Source: Desulfococcaceae bacterium HSG9
GTDB taxonomy: Bacteria; Desulfobacterota; Desulfobacteria; Desulfobacterales; JAUCGF01
Assembly: GCA_030378005.1 (NCBI GenBank)
Contig: JAUCGF010000100.1
Location: forward strand, 1 to 58,939
Direction of reading: 5' to 3'
Length of the DNA: 58,939 nucleotides
Both the position numbers and the translations under genes were made by a program. A model generated the notes under the pieces. It had not been told where the DNA came from. It searched no databases and saw nothing but the letters and a program-made list of their open reading frames with translations. The stretch's first letter is position 1. Each line of letters opens with the position of its first letter. This document shows, in pieces, positions 23,938-33,163 of the stretch.

Positions 23938-26700
23938 ATGACATCAAAAAAGAAAAGCGGTATTTCGATCTTTGCCAGAATATTAATAATATTTATATGT
24001 GTAAATATCGCTACAAGCGGCATCTTAATGACAATTGCCTTTACGTTTCATCGGCAATCAATAGAACATCGGACCAAGGAAACCGTCACTCAGCAACTCG
24101 AAATCCTTCGTGATAATTTTGAAAACGACTATCGCCACAATTTGAAAAAAACTCTTGAGATGTTAGTGTCATCTTCCATTTTAGATGATTATATTGCAGT
24201 TTCGGATTATGAGAAAAAAATACTGAGCAAAAAAATAGAGCAGCAATTTATACAAACCATTAAAACCCATAAGACGTATCATTGCATTCGGTTTATCGAT
24301 GCGGATGGAAATATCAACATCGGTGTGACGGGCAAGTTACGCAATAAAGAAGCGGTAAATCTAAAGCAAATTAAATCCGACGATCTTGCTTCCTTTTCTG
24401 AATCCTTGAGCTTGAGAGCCGGCGTAAAATTATTTCAAAAACTTGAATCCATTCCATTATTGCTTTCTGGCGGTTATATGGAATGGTTTATGCCGTCACG
24501 CGAAATTCAACTTGAAGGTCCTTTTATAGATGAAAACGGAAAGCTTTCTTTGCTCGCAGGGGTTTCTAAGCTTGATTTGGATATAGGCGCCTTTGGAGGC
24601 GTCCTTATGATTCATCAAAAATTAGAAAAATTTTTTAACGGGCTGCGTGATGTAAAATTTTTTGATGAAAATCTGATATGGGTTTTCGATGCCAAAGGCA
24701 GGTTATTGAAAAGTCCTGAAAAGGAGGAAAACCGTTTAATGCCTGATCATTATCTATCAGCAACTTTTCAAGGAACGCCACGGTTGCTTGATGTAAAAGA
24801 GGGGCTGGTTGTTTATCAGGATTTTTCTATTATTCCGGGAAAGCCCTTTATCAGAGTGGTGATCAGTATGCCATCCGCCCTTTTGGTCAAGGATTTTTTC
24901 CCTGCTATTCGCTTTTTTTCTTTAGTGCTGGTCAGCTCCCTGGTTTTGGTGCTGCTGGTTTCGCTTTATGTATCACGTTATCTTTCAAAACCGATTATTG
25001 AACTCGCTAAGGCGGCAAACCGAATGGCTGAAGGCGATCTAAACGCCAAGGTCCGGTTAAAAACAACGGGTGAAGTCCAAATGCTCGTCAACAGTTTCAA
25101 TCAAATGACAGAAGAATTGCAGCAAAAAACGATCCTTTTGGTTGAACGCGAGCAGAGATATAGAAATCTTACTGGAAATCTTCCAGGAATTGTTTATCGT
25201 CTAGACCTCAGATCAGACAAAAACATTCTATTTTTCAATGATATGCTTTATCCGATGACCGGACATAATGATGAAGATTTGAAACGCGGGAAGCTTTGTG
25301 CGCTTGAATCTATGATTATTCAGCAAGATAGTAATAAGGTCATTTTAAAAATTATTGATGCGATAAAAAAAAAACAGCCTTTTCAAATTGAATATAGAGT
25401 TAAACATAAAGAGGGTGATAGACGGTATTTTCTGGAACGCGGAAGGCCGATATACCAATCAAACGGCGAACCTAAATATGTTGACGGAGTGATATTAGAC
25501 GTCACCGAGCGCGAAGAGGCTGAGGATGAAAGAAAAGAACTTGAATCAAAACTTCTGCGGGCACAAAAATTGGAGGCAGTAGGAACTCTTGCAGGCGGTG
25601 TGGCGCATGATCTCAATAATATCTTGTCAGGTGTTGTCAGTTATCCTGAATTGCTATTGCTTGGAATTCCTGAAGAAAGCCCATTAAGAAAACCGTTGTT
25701 AACAATTAAAAAGTCAGGAGAGAAAGCTGCGGCTGTGGTTAACGATCTTCTGACTCTTGCAAGAAGAGGGGTGGTTGTTACTGAAATTGTCAATTTAAAT
25801 AATATTATCAGTGACTACTTGGAAAGTCTGGAATATAGCAAAATGCTATCATACCACTCCGAAGTCAGATTCGATACCGATCTTGATCTGAATCTGCTGA
25901 ATATTATGGCTTCACCAATTCATATAACCAAAGTGGTTATGAATTTAGCCTCAAATGCAGTCGAGGCTATCTCTGGAATTGGAACAGTTCGTATATCCAC
26001 TGAATGCCGCTACCTTGACAGACCGGTAAGCAACTATGAAAATGTAAATGAAGGGGATTATGTCGTCCTTACTGTTTCTGACAGCGGTGAAGGAATTAGC
26101 GATCAAGACATAGAAAAAATATTTGAACCTTTCTATACAAAAAAGAAGATGGGCCGCAGCGGAACCGGTTTGGGCTTGCCCGTAATATGGGGCGTAATAA
26201 AAGATCATAATGGATACATAGATGTTAAAAGCGACCGTGGAATAGGCTCAACGTTCACAGTTTTTTTTCCTGTGGCCAGAGGTAATTCTGCCAAAGCTGA
26301 GTCTAAATCAGCTTTAGACAGTTTTATGGGCAAGGGCGAATTGATTTTGGTGATTGATGATGTCGAAGAACAGAGGCAAGTGGCCTCTGCGATACTTGAA
26401 ACTTTAAGGTATTCCGTAGTATCTGTATCATCCGGCGAAGACGCGGTCGAATATATTACAAACAATTCAGCGGATTTATTAGTCTTGGATATGATCATGG
26501 ACCCTGGAATTGACGGACTTGATACATACAAAAAAATTCTTAATTTGCATCCGGGACAAAAAGCAATTCTCGCAAGCGGCTATTCTGAAACCGACCGAGT
26601 CAAAGAAGCTCAAAGACTTGGTGCCGGAACCTATATTAAGAAACCATATACATTAGAAAAGATCGGAACTGCTATTAAACGAGAATTGGAAAAACAATGA
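23938..26700 (+). CDS. Hybrid sensor histidine kinase
   Basis: 920 residues from ATG 23938, chosen over TTG 23929 because GGAAAGG sits at the right distance. A membrane segment (about 12-33) is followed by a long periplasmic sensing region, a second membrane segment (about 316-340) and HAMP (SRYLSKPIIELAKAANRMAE). A PAS/PAC region (about 400-530) comes next, then HisKA with GGVAHDLNNILSG (phosphorylated His near 556) and HATPase with MNLASNAVEA and SGTGLGLPVIWGV. A C-terminal receiver has VIDDVEEQ and acceptor Asp in LVLDMIMDPG near 850. With the adjacent binding proteins it probably senses an extracellular solute. No separate response regulator lies in the window. Confidence 0.9.
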   Translation: MTSKKKSGISIFARILIIFICVNIATSGILMTIAFTFHRQSIEHRTKETVTQQLEILRDNFENDYRHNLKKTLEMLVSSSILDDYIAVSDYEKKILSKKIEQQFIQTIKTHKTYHCIRFIDADGNINIGVTGKLRNKEAVNLKQIKSDDLASFSESLSLRAGVKLFQKLESIPLLLSGGYMEWFMPSREIQLEGPFIDENGKLSLLAGVSKLDLDIGAFGGVLMIHQKLEKFFNGLRDVKFFDENLIWVFDAKGRLLKSPEKEENRLMPDHYLSATFQGTPRLLDVKEGLVVYQDFSIIPGKPFIRVVISMPSALLVKDFFPAIRFFSLVLVSSLVLVLLVSLYVSRYLSKPIIELAKAANRMAEGDLNAKVRLKTTGEVQMLVNSFNQMTEELQQKTILLVEREQRYRNLTGNLPGIVYRLDLRSDKNILFFNDMLYPMTGHNDEDLKRGKLCALESMIIQQDSNKVILKIIDAIKKKQPFQIEYRVKHKEGDRRYFLERGRPIYQSNGEPKYVDGVILDVTEREEAEDERKELESKLLRAQKLEAVGTLAGGVAHDLNNILSGVVSYPELLLLGIPEESPLRKPLLTIKKSGEKAAAVVNDLLTLARRGVVVTEIVNLNNIISDYLESLEYSKMLSYHSEVRFDTDLDLNLLNIMASPIHITKVVMNLASNAVEAISGIGTVRISTECRYLDRPVSNYENVNEGDYVVLTVSDSGEGISDQDIEKIFEPFYTKKKMGRSGTGLGLPVIWGVIKDHNGYIDVKSDRGIGSTFTVFFPVARGNSAKAESKSALDSFMGKGELILVIDDVEEQRQVASAILETLRYSVVSVSSGEDAVEYITNNSADLLVLDMIMDPGIDGLDTYKKILNLHPGQKAILASGYSETDRVKEAQRLGAGTYIKKPYTLEKIGTAIKRELEKQ

Positions 26701-26785
26701 TAAATTCCCAATAAGATTGAAAATGATATTTTAAGTAATATTATCCTAATTGAAATATAAACAAAATGACAAAAAAGGAGCGAAA

Positions 26786-27961
26786 ATGCAAGAAGCAGTC
26801 ATCGTAAGTGCCGTACGCACACCGCTCGGCAGTTTTAACGGTTCATTAAGCAAAATCGGCGCAACCCAATTGGGTGCGCTTGCAATCCAAGAAGCGGTGC
26901 GACGCGCATCAATAAATAAAGAAGATGTCAATGAAGTGATCATGGGCCAAGTGTTACCTTGCGGGTACGGCCAGAATCCGGCCAAACAGGCTGCCGTGTT
27001 AGCCGGAATGCCTGAAGAGGCGGAATGTTTTACGGTCAACAAAGTGTGCGGCTCGGCATTGAAAACCGTAATGCTCGCTGCACAGGCTGTTCAATGCGGC
27101 GATGCCGAAGTAGTGGTTGCCGGCGGCATGGAAAATATGAGCATGGCACCCTATTATCTGCCTAAAGCACGCAACGGTTACCGCATGGGGCCGGGGGTGC
27201 TTGAAGACCACATGGTTCATGACGGCCTCTGGGATATTGTCAATGATTTTCACATGGGCATTTCCAATGAGCTATGCTCCGAACAATACGCGGTCACGCG
27301 CGAAGATCAGGATCAATACGCCGCCGAATCCTACCGGCGAACTTTAAGCGCCATTGAGTCCGGCAAATTCAAAGATGAAATTGTTCCGGTTGCTATCCCG
27401 CAACGCAAAGGTGAACCGGTCATTTTCGATCAGGATGAATGCGCCCGTCCCACCAATTATGAAGCGTTATCTAAAATGCGCGGCGCATTTAAAAAAGACG
27501 GCGTTGGCACCGCCGGCAACGCTTCGATTATCAGTGACGGGGCCGCCGCAGTAGTCGTTATGTCAAAAGAGAAGGCGCTTGCCGAAGGATGTGAAATTAT
27601 GGCGACAATAGGGGCGCAGGCTTCCTACGGCATTGATATGAAATATGTGCTTGTAGCACCGATCTGGGCAATTCCCAAATGTCTCAAAAAAGAGGGGGTC
27701 TCCAAAGAAGATATTGACATTTATGAAATTAACGAAGCGTTTTCCGGCTCAACCGTGGCTGTCATGCGCAATCTGGAATTGGATGCGAATAAAGTGAATG
27801 TAAATGGCGGCTCAGTGGCGCTAGGACATCCTATCGGTGCTTCCGGGTGCCGCGTGCTGGTTACGTTGCTTTACGAAATGATTAAAGAAGACTTGAAAAC
27901 CGGGTTGGCGTCTTTGTGTTTGGGAGGCGGCGAGGCGGTGGCGATGGTTGTTAAAAGGTAA
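26786..27961 (+). CDS. Acetyl-CoA acetyltransferase (thiolase)
   Basis: 391 residues from ATG 26786, preceded by AAGGAG; the frame extends upstream to 26750 but without a ribosome binding site. Thiolase landmarks are [19 protein letters not shown], the acyl-accepting Cys in [18 protein letters not shown] (near 88), [33 protein letters not shown] with the catalytic His, and [12 protein letters not shown] with the second catalytic Cys. The enzyme cleaves acetoacetyl-CoA (or longer 3-ketoacyl-CoA) to acetyl-CoA, or condenses it in reverse. It is upstream of the 3-hydroxyacyl-CoA dehydrogenase gene, separated by a toxin-antitoxin remnant. Confidence 0.93.
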   Translation: MQEAVIVSAVRTPLGSFNGSLSKIGATQLGALAIQEAVRRASINKEDVNEVIMGQVLPCGYGQNPAKQAAVLAGMPEEAECFTVNKVCGSALKTVMLAAQAVQCGDAEVVVAGGMENMSMAPYYLPKARNGYRMGPGVLEDHMVHDGLWDIVNDFHMGISNELCSEQYAVTREDQDQYAAESYRRTLSAIESGKFKDEIVPVAIPQRKGEPVIFDQDECARPTNYEALSKMRGAFKKDGVGTAGNASIISDGAAAVVVMSKEKALAEGCEIMATIGAQASYGIDMKYVLVAPIWAIPKCLKKEGVSKEDIDIYEINEAFSGSTVAVMRNLELDANKVNVNGGSVALGHPIGASGCRVLVTLLYEMIKEDLKTGLASLCLGGGEAVAMVVKR

Positions 27962-28001
27962 AAGCTAATGAAAGCTCTATTTAAGCGAGAAATATGAAAC
28001 T

Positions 28002-28250
28002 ATGTTACAATTAGAAGCTTTGCTTTCGAGAATCACAGTTAATCCTAAAATCATGCTTGGTAAGCCTACGATTCGAGGTTTGCGCATTACGGTGGAACAA
28101 ATTTTGCGAGCGCTTGCAGGAGGTGTGGCAGAACAGGAATTGCTTGATGAATATCCAGAACTTGAAAAAGAAGATTTTCAGGCTGTTTTTGCTTATGCCA
28201 CCGCATTAGTAGAAGAAGAGCAAGTGTTTCCTGTTGTGATAAACGCATGA
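28002..28250 (+). CDS. DUF433-family antitoxin
   Basis: 82 residues. The block RITVNPKIMLGKPTIRGLRI followed by TVEQILRALAGGVAEQELLD is the standard DUF433 helix-turn-helix region. DUF433 proteins are usually paired with a DUF5615 PIN-like toxin. The stop codon overlaps the start of the DUF5615 reading frame (ATGA), as in intact pairs, but that partner has an early stop. The gene sits between the thiolase and the 3-hydroxyacyl-CoA dehydrogenase. Confidence 0.85.
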   Translation: MLQLEALLSRITVNPKIMLGKPTIRGLRITVEQILRALAGGVAEQELLDEYPELEKEDFQAVFAYATALVEEEQVFPVVINA

Positions 28251-28627
28251 ATTTTAAACTGAAATTTTTAGTTGATGTAGGCGTCGGCCGAACTGTCGAA
28301 TAATATTTGAAACACAAAGGTTATGATACCAAAACTGTCAGAAATCTTGATCCCCAAATGGATGATGAAGAAATTATCCGTATTGCCTTTGCTGAGAATC
28401 GAATGATTGTTACGATGGACAAAGATTTCGGAGAGCTGGTGTATCATTTTTCAATGAAACACAGCGGAATTTTACTGTTAAGATTGGAAGATGCTACTGG
28501 TTCTGAAAAACTCAAAGTGATAAAAAATATTATGACCAATTATGCGGATAAAATAAAAGATTGTTTTTGTGTGTTTCAGCATAACAAGTTCCGTATAAAA
28601 AAAATTAAAGAAGAAAGGGAGAACTGA
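28247..28627 (+). pseudogene. DUF5615 PIN-like toxin with a premature stop
   Basis: From ATG 28247 the frame reads MNFKLKFLVDVGVGRTVE, then TAA at 28301-28303, then YLKHKGYDTKTVRNLDPQMD in the same frame. The family-typical region EEIIRIAFAENRMIVTMDKD then FGELVYHF is intact up to 28627. DUF5615 toxins carry an early conserved Asp (here in FLVDVG) upstream of the stop, so a product re-initiated at TTG 28307 would lack it. The single nonsense codon probably inactivates the toxin while the antitoxin remains. It overlaps the next gene start by one base. Confidence 0.8.
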
Positions 28628-29478
28628 TGGAAATCAAAACTTTCGGCGTTATCGGTGCCGGACAAATGGGAAACGGCATTGCACAGGTTGCCGCAATGAG
28701 CGGCCTTGATGTGATTATGAACGATATCAGCACCGAGTTTGTCGAACGCGGTCTTGGTAATATCACCAAACTGCTGACACGCGGTGTTGACAAAGGCAAA
28801 TTCACGGCGGACGAAAAGGATGCTGTTTTAGGACGTATCAAAACTGGCACTGACCTCCAGGATATGCAAGCCGCCGATTTTGTGGTGGAAGCCGCCACCG
28901 AGAATGAAGCCCTCAAATTTAAAATATTTAAAGACTTGGATGAAATATGCGCATCCCATGTCATTTTATCCACCAACACGTCTTCTATTCCAATCGGACG
29001 GATTGCATCTCAGACCCGGCGTCCCGACAAACTGATCGGTATGCACTTCATGAATCCGGTGCCGATAATGAAACTGGTTGAAGTGATTCGCGCGCTGGCC
29101 ACGTCTGATGACACTTTTGACACCACTTGGGAACTGGCTAAGAAATTCGGCAAAACACCGGCTGAGGCCAATGACTATCCGGGCTTTATCGCTAACCGCA
29201 TTCTGATGCCCATGATTAACGAAGCGGTGTATTGCCTCTATCATGGCGTGGGCAAACGGGAAGATATCGATACCGTTATGAAATTGGGTATGAACCATCC
29301 CATGGGTCCGCTGGCTTTGGCCGATTTAATCGGTCTGGACACCTGTCTGGCTATTTTGGAAACCATTTACAGCAGTTTTAACGATTCCAAATATCGCCCT
29401 TGCCCATTGCTTCGTAAATATGTGGAAGCCGGTTGGCTGGGGCGTAAGACCGGACGCGGATTTTATGAATATCAGTAG
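28627..29478 (+). CDS. 3-hydroxybutyryl-CoA dehydrogenase
   Basis: 283 residues, the usual length for short-chain 3-hydroxyacyl-CoA dehydrogenases. The NAD-binding Rossmann motif is GVIGAGQMGNGIAQVAAMSG (about 7-26). Further blocks are ILSTNTSSIPIGRIA, the catalytic His in GMHFMNPVPIMKLVE, FIANRILMPMINEA and GMNHPMGPLALADLIGLD. It oxidises 3-hydroxybutyryl-CoA to acetoacetyl-CoA, or works in reverse. GGGAG precedes the ATG. It completes the set with the thiolase upstream and the crotonases elsewhere in the window. Confidence 0.94.
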   Translation: MEIKTFGVIGAGQMGNGIAQVAAMSGLDVIMNDISTEFVERGLGNITKLLTRGVDKGKFTADEKDAVLGRIKTGTDLQDMQAADFVVEAATENEALKFKIFKDLDEICASHVILSTNTSSIPIGRIASQTRRPDKLIGMHFMNPVPIMKLVEVIRALATSDDTFDTTWELAKKFGKTPAEANDYPGFIANRILMPMINEAVYCLYHGVGKREDIDTVMKLGMNHPMGPLALADLIGLDTCLAILETIYSSFNDSKYRPCPLLRKYVEAGWLGRKTGRGFYEYQ

Positions 29479-29506
29479 TTGGGGAATCAACAAATGTGAG
29501 GTGTTA

Positions 29507-29734
29507 ATGAAGAAGCAAATTAAGATCGTTGTTGAAAAACATCCTGACGGATATGTGGCATATCCGTTAGGCTTAAAAGGAGTCGTGGTTGGCGACGGTG
29601 ATACATACGAAGACGTTCTTGAAAATGTAAAATCCGCAATTGAATTTCATATCGCAACATTCGGAAGTGAAATAATTGAAGCCAATGAGCCAGTGCTGGA
29701 AGCATTTGTAGCAGAAACCGGAGTATTAGTATGA
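29507..29734 (+). CDS. HicB-like antitoxin
   Basis: 75 residues from ATG 29507, with GAGGTG just upstream. The reading frame is open further back, into the previous gene, but the ribosome binding site and the family start support this ATG. IKIVVEKHPDGYVAYPLGLK then GVVVGDGDTYEDVLENVKSA is the partial RNase H fold of HicB proteins. It overlaps the following HicA-like gene by four bases (ATGA), the usual coupled arrangement. Confidence 0.78.
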   Translation: MKKQIKIVVEKHPDGYVAYPLGLKGVVVGDGDTYEDVLENVKSAIEFHIATFGSEIIEANEPVLEAFVAETGVLV

Positions 29735-29973
29735 TGCGGAAATTTCCAGTGGATGCCGCAAAAAAGAAAGTAATTAAAACGTTAAATATACTTGGATTTG
29801 AACTGGTTCGAGAAAGAGAACATATAGCAATGTTGAGAATCAATGCGGATGGTTCGAAAACGCCTTTGACTATGCCAAATCATAATCGTCTTAAGAGTTC
29901 TACATTGAGAATAATTTGTACTCAATCAGGGATTTCGCGAAAAGATTTCTTAAAAGCATACGAAAAATCGTAA
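29731..29973 (+). CDS. HicA-like mRNA interferase toxin
   Basis: 80 residues, with start ATG 29731 or 29734. It has the HicA double-stranded RNA-binding-like fold signature: KVIKTLNILGFELVREREH, with the catalytic-position His, followed by IAMLRINADGSKTPLTMPNH and a helical tail. HicA toxins cleave mRNA and are held in check by HicB. Unlike the neighbouring DUF433/DUF5615 pair, this module looks intact. Confidence 0.8.
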   Translation: MMRKFPVDAAKKKVIKTLNILGFELVREREHIAMLRINADGSKTPLTMPNHNRLKSSTLRIICTQSGISRKDFLKAYEKS

Positions 29974-30142
29974 ACATATACTTGCAAGGTTTATTTTGTG
30001 ATATAAGTAAAGCGAAATCTGTTCCGCTTTACATCAATATTTTGCATCAAATTGCCAAGTATATGTAACTTTTCGATCTGCTGAATATAGATAAAACATG
30101 ATCTGACACCAGGTAAAAAATTATGCAAATTTTAAGTTTTGA

Positions 30143-30175
30143 AGAAACCGGATTTTTCAAAAAAACCCGGTTTCT
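30143..30175. repeat. Hairpin upstream of the XRE-cupin gene
   Basis: AGAAACCGG (30143-30151) pairs with CCGGTTTCT (30167-30175). It lies 28 bp before the ATG of a DNA-binding regulator, so it may be an operator or a dispersed palindrome. No other element is clear in 29974-30202. Confidence 0.45.
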
Positions 30176-30202
30176 GAAATTATCTGAAATAAGGGAGGGA
30201 TA

Positions 30203-30751
30203 ATGGCACGCAAAAAAGATACGCTGGTTCCGGTAGGCAAAAAAATAAAACAGATGCGCACCCGGCAAAAAATATCGCTTGACTATATTGCCAATGAAAC
30301 CGGGTTTACGATTGATTATTTAAAAAATTTGGAAACCGGTAAGGATATCCCTCCGGTAGGCGCGCTCTTACAAATTGCCAGAGCTTTGAAAATTGATTCA
30401 ACTCTGCTTTTAAAAGAGGAGGAAGAGAGTGTCAGCAGCCGTAAACAAGAATACACCAAACGCACGACAAATTATGCTTACCAAACGTTGACGCCGGATG
30501 CGGAAAACAAACATCTTAAAGCGTTTCGGGTGACGGTTGACCCTCAGCAGGATCACGAGGGGGTAGGATATCAACACGAAGGTGAGGAGTTTACGTATGT
30601 ACTCTCAGGAAAAATTGAAATCATTGTCGGCGACCATGTCAACACACTAAGTGAGGGCGAATCCCTGCATTTCAATTCGGGCATAAAACACAATTTGCGC
30701 AATATCGGCGATACACCGGCTGAACTTCTGGTTGTGATTTATTCATCGTAA
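30203..30751 (+). CDS. XRE-family regulator with C-terminal cupin domain
   Basis: 182 residues. The helix-turn-helix (about 10-68) includes IKQMRTRQKISLDYIANETG and YLKNLETGKDIPPVGALLQI. A cupin barrel (about 105-182) has HEGEEFTYVLSGKIEIIVGD and SLHFNSGIKHNLRNIGD. Proteins of this plan sense small molecules and regulate nearby metabolic genes. AGGGAGG precedes the ATG. It lies directly upstream of the second acyl-CoA dehydrogenase gene and may control it; that link is inferred from position. Confidence 0.88.
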   Translation: MARKKDTLVPVGKKIKQMRTRQKISLDYIANETGFTIDYLKNLETGKDIPPVGALLQIARALKIDSTLLLKEEEESVSSRKQEYTKRTTNYAYQTLTPDAENKHLKAFRVTVDPQQDHEGVGYQHEGEEFTYVLSGKIEIIVGDHVNTLSEGESLHFNSGIKHNLRNIGDTPAELLVVIYSS

Positions 30752-30845
30752 TGGGTATCTTATTCAGTCTTCAGTTTCCAGTCTATATTTTTTATCTGCT
30801 GACTGCCTGCTGCTGACTGCCTACTGATTGAAGGAGGATAACGCA

Positions 30846-32000
30846 ATGTTATTCAAATTGACTGGCGAACAACGTATGATTCAGACTATGGCCCGCGAAT
30901 TTTCCCGCAAGGTTGTGGCGACAACCGCAGCCGAACGAGATCGCACCAAAGAATTTCCGGCCGCAAATCTGAAACAGATGGGCGAATTGGGGCTGATGGG
31001 CATGATGATTCCGTTTGAATATGAAGGCTCCGGTGCCGATACGGTCAGTTATGTGCTGGCACTTTCCGAAATCGCGTACTCCTGCGCTTCCACCGCCGTG
31101 GTGATGTCGGTGCATAATTCCATTGTTTGTGAAAGTATATATCGCTGGGGGGATGCGGAACAAAAAGAAAACTATTTGAAACAGTTAGCCGCAGGTGAAA
31201 AAATCGGCGCTTTTGCCCTGACTGAACCTGAAGCCGGTTCTAACCCGGTACAACAAATAACGTCAGCAGTGCGCGATGGAGATGAATATGTGTTAAACGG
31301 CGTCAAACGTTTTATCACCACCGGCAAAAATGCGGATTTGATAATTATCACTGCTGTCACCGATGAATCCAAACGTCATCGCGGAATCAGCGCTTTTTTG
31401 GTCAATAAAGAAACACCGGGATTTAAAGTCGGCCACACCGAAGATAAATTAGGCCTGCGTGCCTCTGACACAACGGATTTGATTTTTGAAGATTGCCGAA
31501 TTCCGGCAAGCGACCTGCTCGGCGCTGAAGGCGACGGTTTTAAAATCGCGATGACCGCATTGGATTGCGGCCGCATCGGAATTGCCGCCCAATCCATCGG
31601 AGTGGCCACTGCGGCTTTTGACACCGCCGTAAAATATGCCAAACAAAGAACCCAGTTCGGCCAAAAAATTTCCAAATTTCAGGCCCTGCGCTTTATGATA
31701 GCGGACATGGCAACTGAAATCGAAGCCGCCCGTCAACTGATGTTTTCCGCCGCAGCCACCAAAGACCGCGGTGAAAATTTCACCATGCAGGCATCTATGG
31801 CCAAACTCTATGCTTCGGAAATGGTGAACCGGGTAACAGCCAAAGCATTACAAATGCACGGCGGCTATGGCTTTATAAAGGACTATCCGGTTGAGCGTTA
31901 TTATCGTGACGCACGCGTGTTTACAATTTATGAAGGCACATCGGAAATTCAGCGCGTGGTCATATCAAACAATATTTTGAAAGATAAACGCAAACCGTAA
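30846..32000 (+). CDS. Acyl-CoA dehydrogenase (second copy)
   Basis: 384 residues from ATG 30846, fixed by AAGGAGG at 30831-30837. Landmarks are GAFALTEPEAGSNPVQQITS, RFITTGKNADLIIITAV, GRIGIAAQSIGVATAAFDTA, RTQFGQKISKFQALRFMIAD and the C-terminal HGGYGFIKDYPVERYYRDAR then IYEGTSEIQRVVIS, with the catalytic Glu in YEGTSE. It is a short-chain (butyryl-CoA-like) enzyme by pattern. Its last 74 bp (31927-32000) are repeated almost exactly at 33090-33163. Confidence 0.93.
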   Translation: MLFKLTGEQRMIQTMAREFSRKVVATTAAERDRTKEFPAANLKQMGELGLMGMMIPFEYEGSGADTVSYVLALSEIAYSCASTAVVMSVHNSIVCESIYRWGDAEQKENYLKQLAAGEKIGAFALTEPEAGSNPVQQITSAVRDGDEYVLNGVKRFITTGKNADLIIITAVTDESKRHRGISAFLVNKETPGFKVGHTEDKLGLRASDTTDLIFEDCRIPASDLLGAEGDGFKIAMTALDCGRIGIAAQSIGVATAAFDTAVKYAKQRTQFGQKISKFQALRFMIADMATEIEAARQLMFSAAATKDRGENFTMQASMAKLYASEMVNRVTAKALQMHGGYGFIKDYPVERYYRDARVFTIYEGTSEIQRVVISNNILKDKRKP

Positions 32001-32198
32001 GGGTATGAGCAGAGAAATGAAAGATTCAAAGGATTTTATTTAGAAAGGATTTAAAACTGTAGAATCAATTGCTTATCATCATGTTCACAGTTTAGTTTAC
32101 ACCCGCACCGACCGCTGGAAAACACCTGCTTAATCCTTAATGGAGGGCGGGTGCAGTGTGGCAAAACCTGCCAAAAGCTGAATATTTCTAAAAAATCA

Positions 32199-32744
32199 TT
32201 AATCTAAACATCTGGTATAAATGTCAGTAACATGCCATTTTCTTTCATCAGAATTTGATGGCGTACTCCCTTCAATAACCCTGCTGCCATAACTTCCTAT
32301 ATTAACCGTGCATTCAATCCGTTTTTTTAAGCCTTTCTCACTTCTGAAATAAACTCTGACTTTTAATTGTTTACAAGGCTCGCCGCTATCAACACGACCT
32401 GATACTTTTATTATTTTATCATTATTGTGTATGATCCACGATGAAAAATTATATTTTGCTTCAGGTTTCAATGTTGGTTTAGCTGATAACTTTTGGGTTT
32501 TACTCTTAGTCGTTTTACTCTTTAATTTTTTATTATCTTGCAGCTCGCCGTCTTTTATTTTTTGAACAGGTTTATTGCTTTTTGTTTCTATATTTTCTTC
32601 AACGCCAGCGTTTGGCAATTCATGAGGTGTATTGCTATAATGTGTTACTCCTTTTTCATCGACCCATTTATACATTTTTGCAGATGCCGCTGAAGATAAA
32701 ATGATAAAAATAATAAAAATTGGTATGGTTTTAAATGGTCTCAT
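32199..32744 (-). CDS. DUF4124-domain exported protein
   Basis: 181 residues. A signal peptide (TIPIFIIFIILSSAASA) is followed at once by the DUF4124 pattern KMYKWVDEKGVTHYSNTPHE. A Lys/Ser-rich linker leads to a C-terminal beta-rich region with RVDSGEPCKQLKVRVYF. DUF4124 proteins are common periplasmic proteins of unclear function in proteobacteria. The 32001-32198 gap after the acyl-CoA dehydrogenase holds a small imperfect palindrome (CACCCGC ... GCGGGTG) and no gene. Confidence 0.75.
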   Translation of the reverse strand: MRPFKTIPIFIIFIILSSAASAKMYKWVDEKGVTHYSNTPHELPNAGVEENIETKSNKPVQKIKDGELQDNKKLKSKTTKSKTQKLSAKPTLKPEAKYNFSSWIIHNNDKIIKVSGRVDSGEPCKQLKVRVYFRSEKGLKKRIECTVNIGSYGSRVIEGSTPSNSDERKWHVTDIYTRCLD

Positions 32745-33016
32745 AATGCCTATCCTTATTAATAGTTATTTTTAAAAACTTCAAAATAATAACAAAACCT
32801 ATTCATAGTCAAGAAAAAACCTGAAAAGAAAATGTAACATCAATCAAACGGCATCTTTCATAGTAGCCCAAAAGTAGTTTACACTTTTATCTGGAGTACT
32901 GAACTTACAGTTCCTTAACGGCTTTTAGCCTGATATAAAGGTTTCCCTATTTTAATCGTATATGAAAAACGACTGGAATGCAAAATCGTTTGGCTTGACG
33001 TTTTGCATTTCAAATA

Positions 33017-33045
33017 TTGACATCCAACATAATAAAGACCATAAT
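33017..33045 (+). promoter_or_regulatory. Duplicated promoter box
   Basis: TTGACA (33017-33022), a 17-base spacer, then CATAAT (33040-33045), preceded by TTTCAAATA. It is closely similar to the box before the mutase gene at 17951-17979. It could now drive the Rpn-like gene at 33163. The rest of 32745-33089 is AT-rich with no gene. Confidence 0.6.
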
Positions 33046-33089
33046 AATTATGTTTGGCAAATCTTAAAATTTCAGTCTATGTTTATGCC

Positions 33090-33163
33090 TTTATGAAGGC
33101 ACATCGGAAATTCAGCACGTGGTCATATCAAACAATATTTTGAAAGATAAACGCAAACCCTAA
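33090..33163 (+). repeat. Duplicated 3' end of the acyl-CoA dehydrogenase gene
   Basis: This 74-bp stretch matches 31927-32000 at all but two positions, including the dehydrogenase stop codon, whose last base is the A of the next gene's ATG. It encodes only the tail of the dehydrogenase (YEGTSEIQ onward) and has no start, so it is a dead fragment. It marks a rearrangement in which a second dehydrogenase copy was lost, or in which this junction was copied. Confidence 0.9.
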
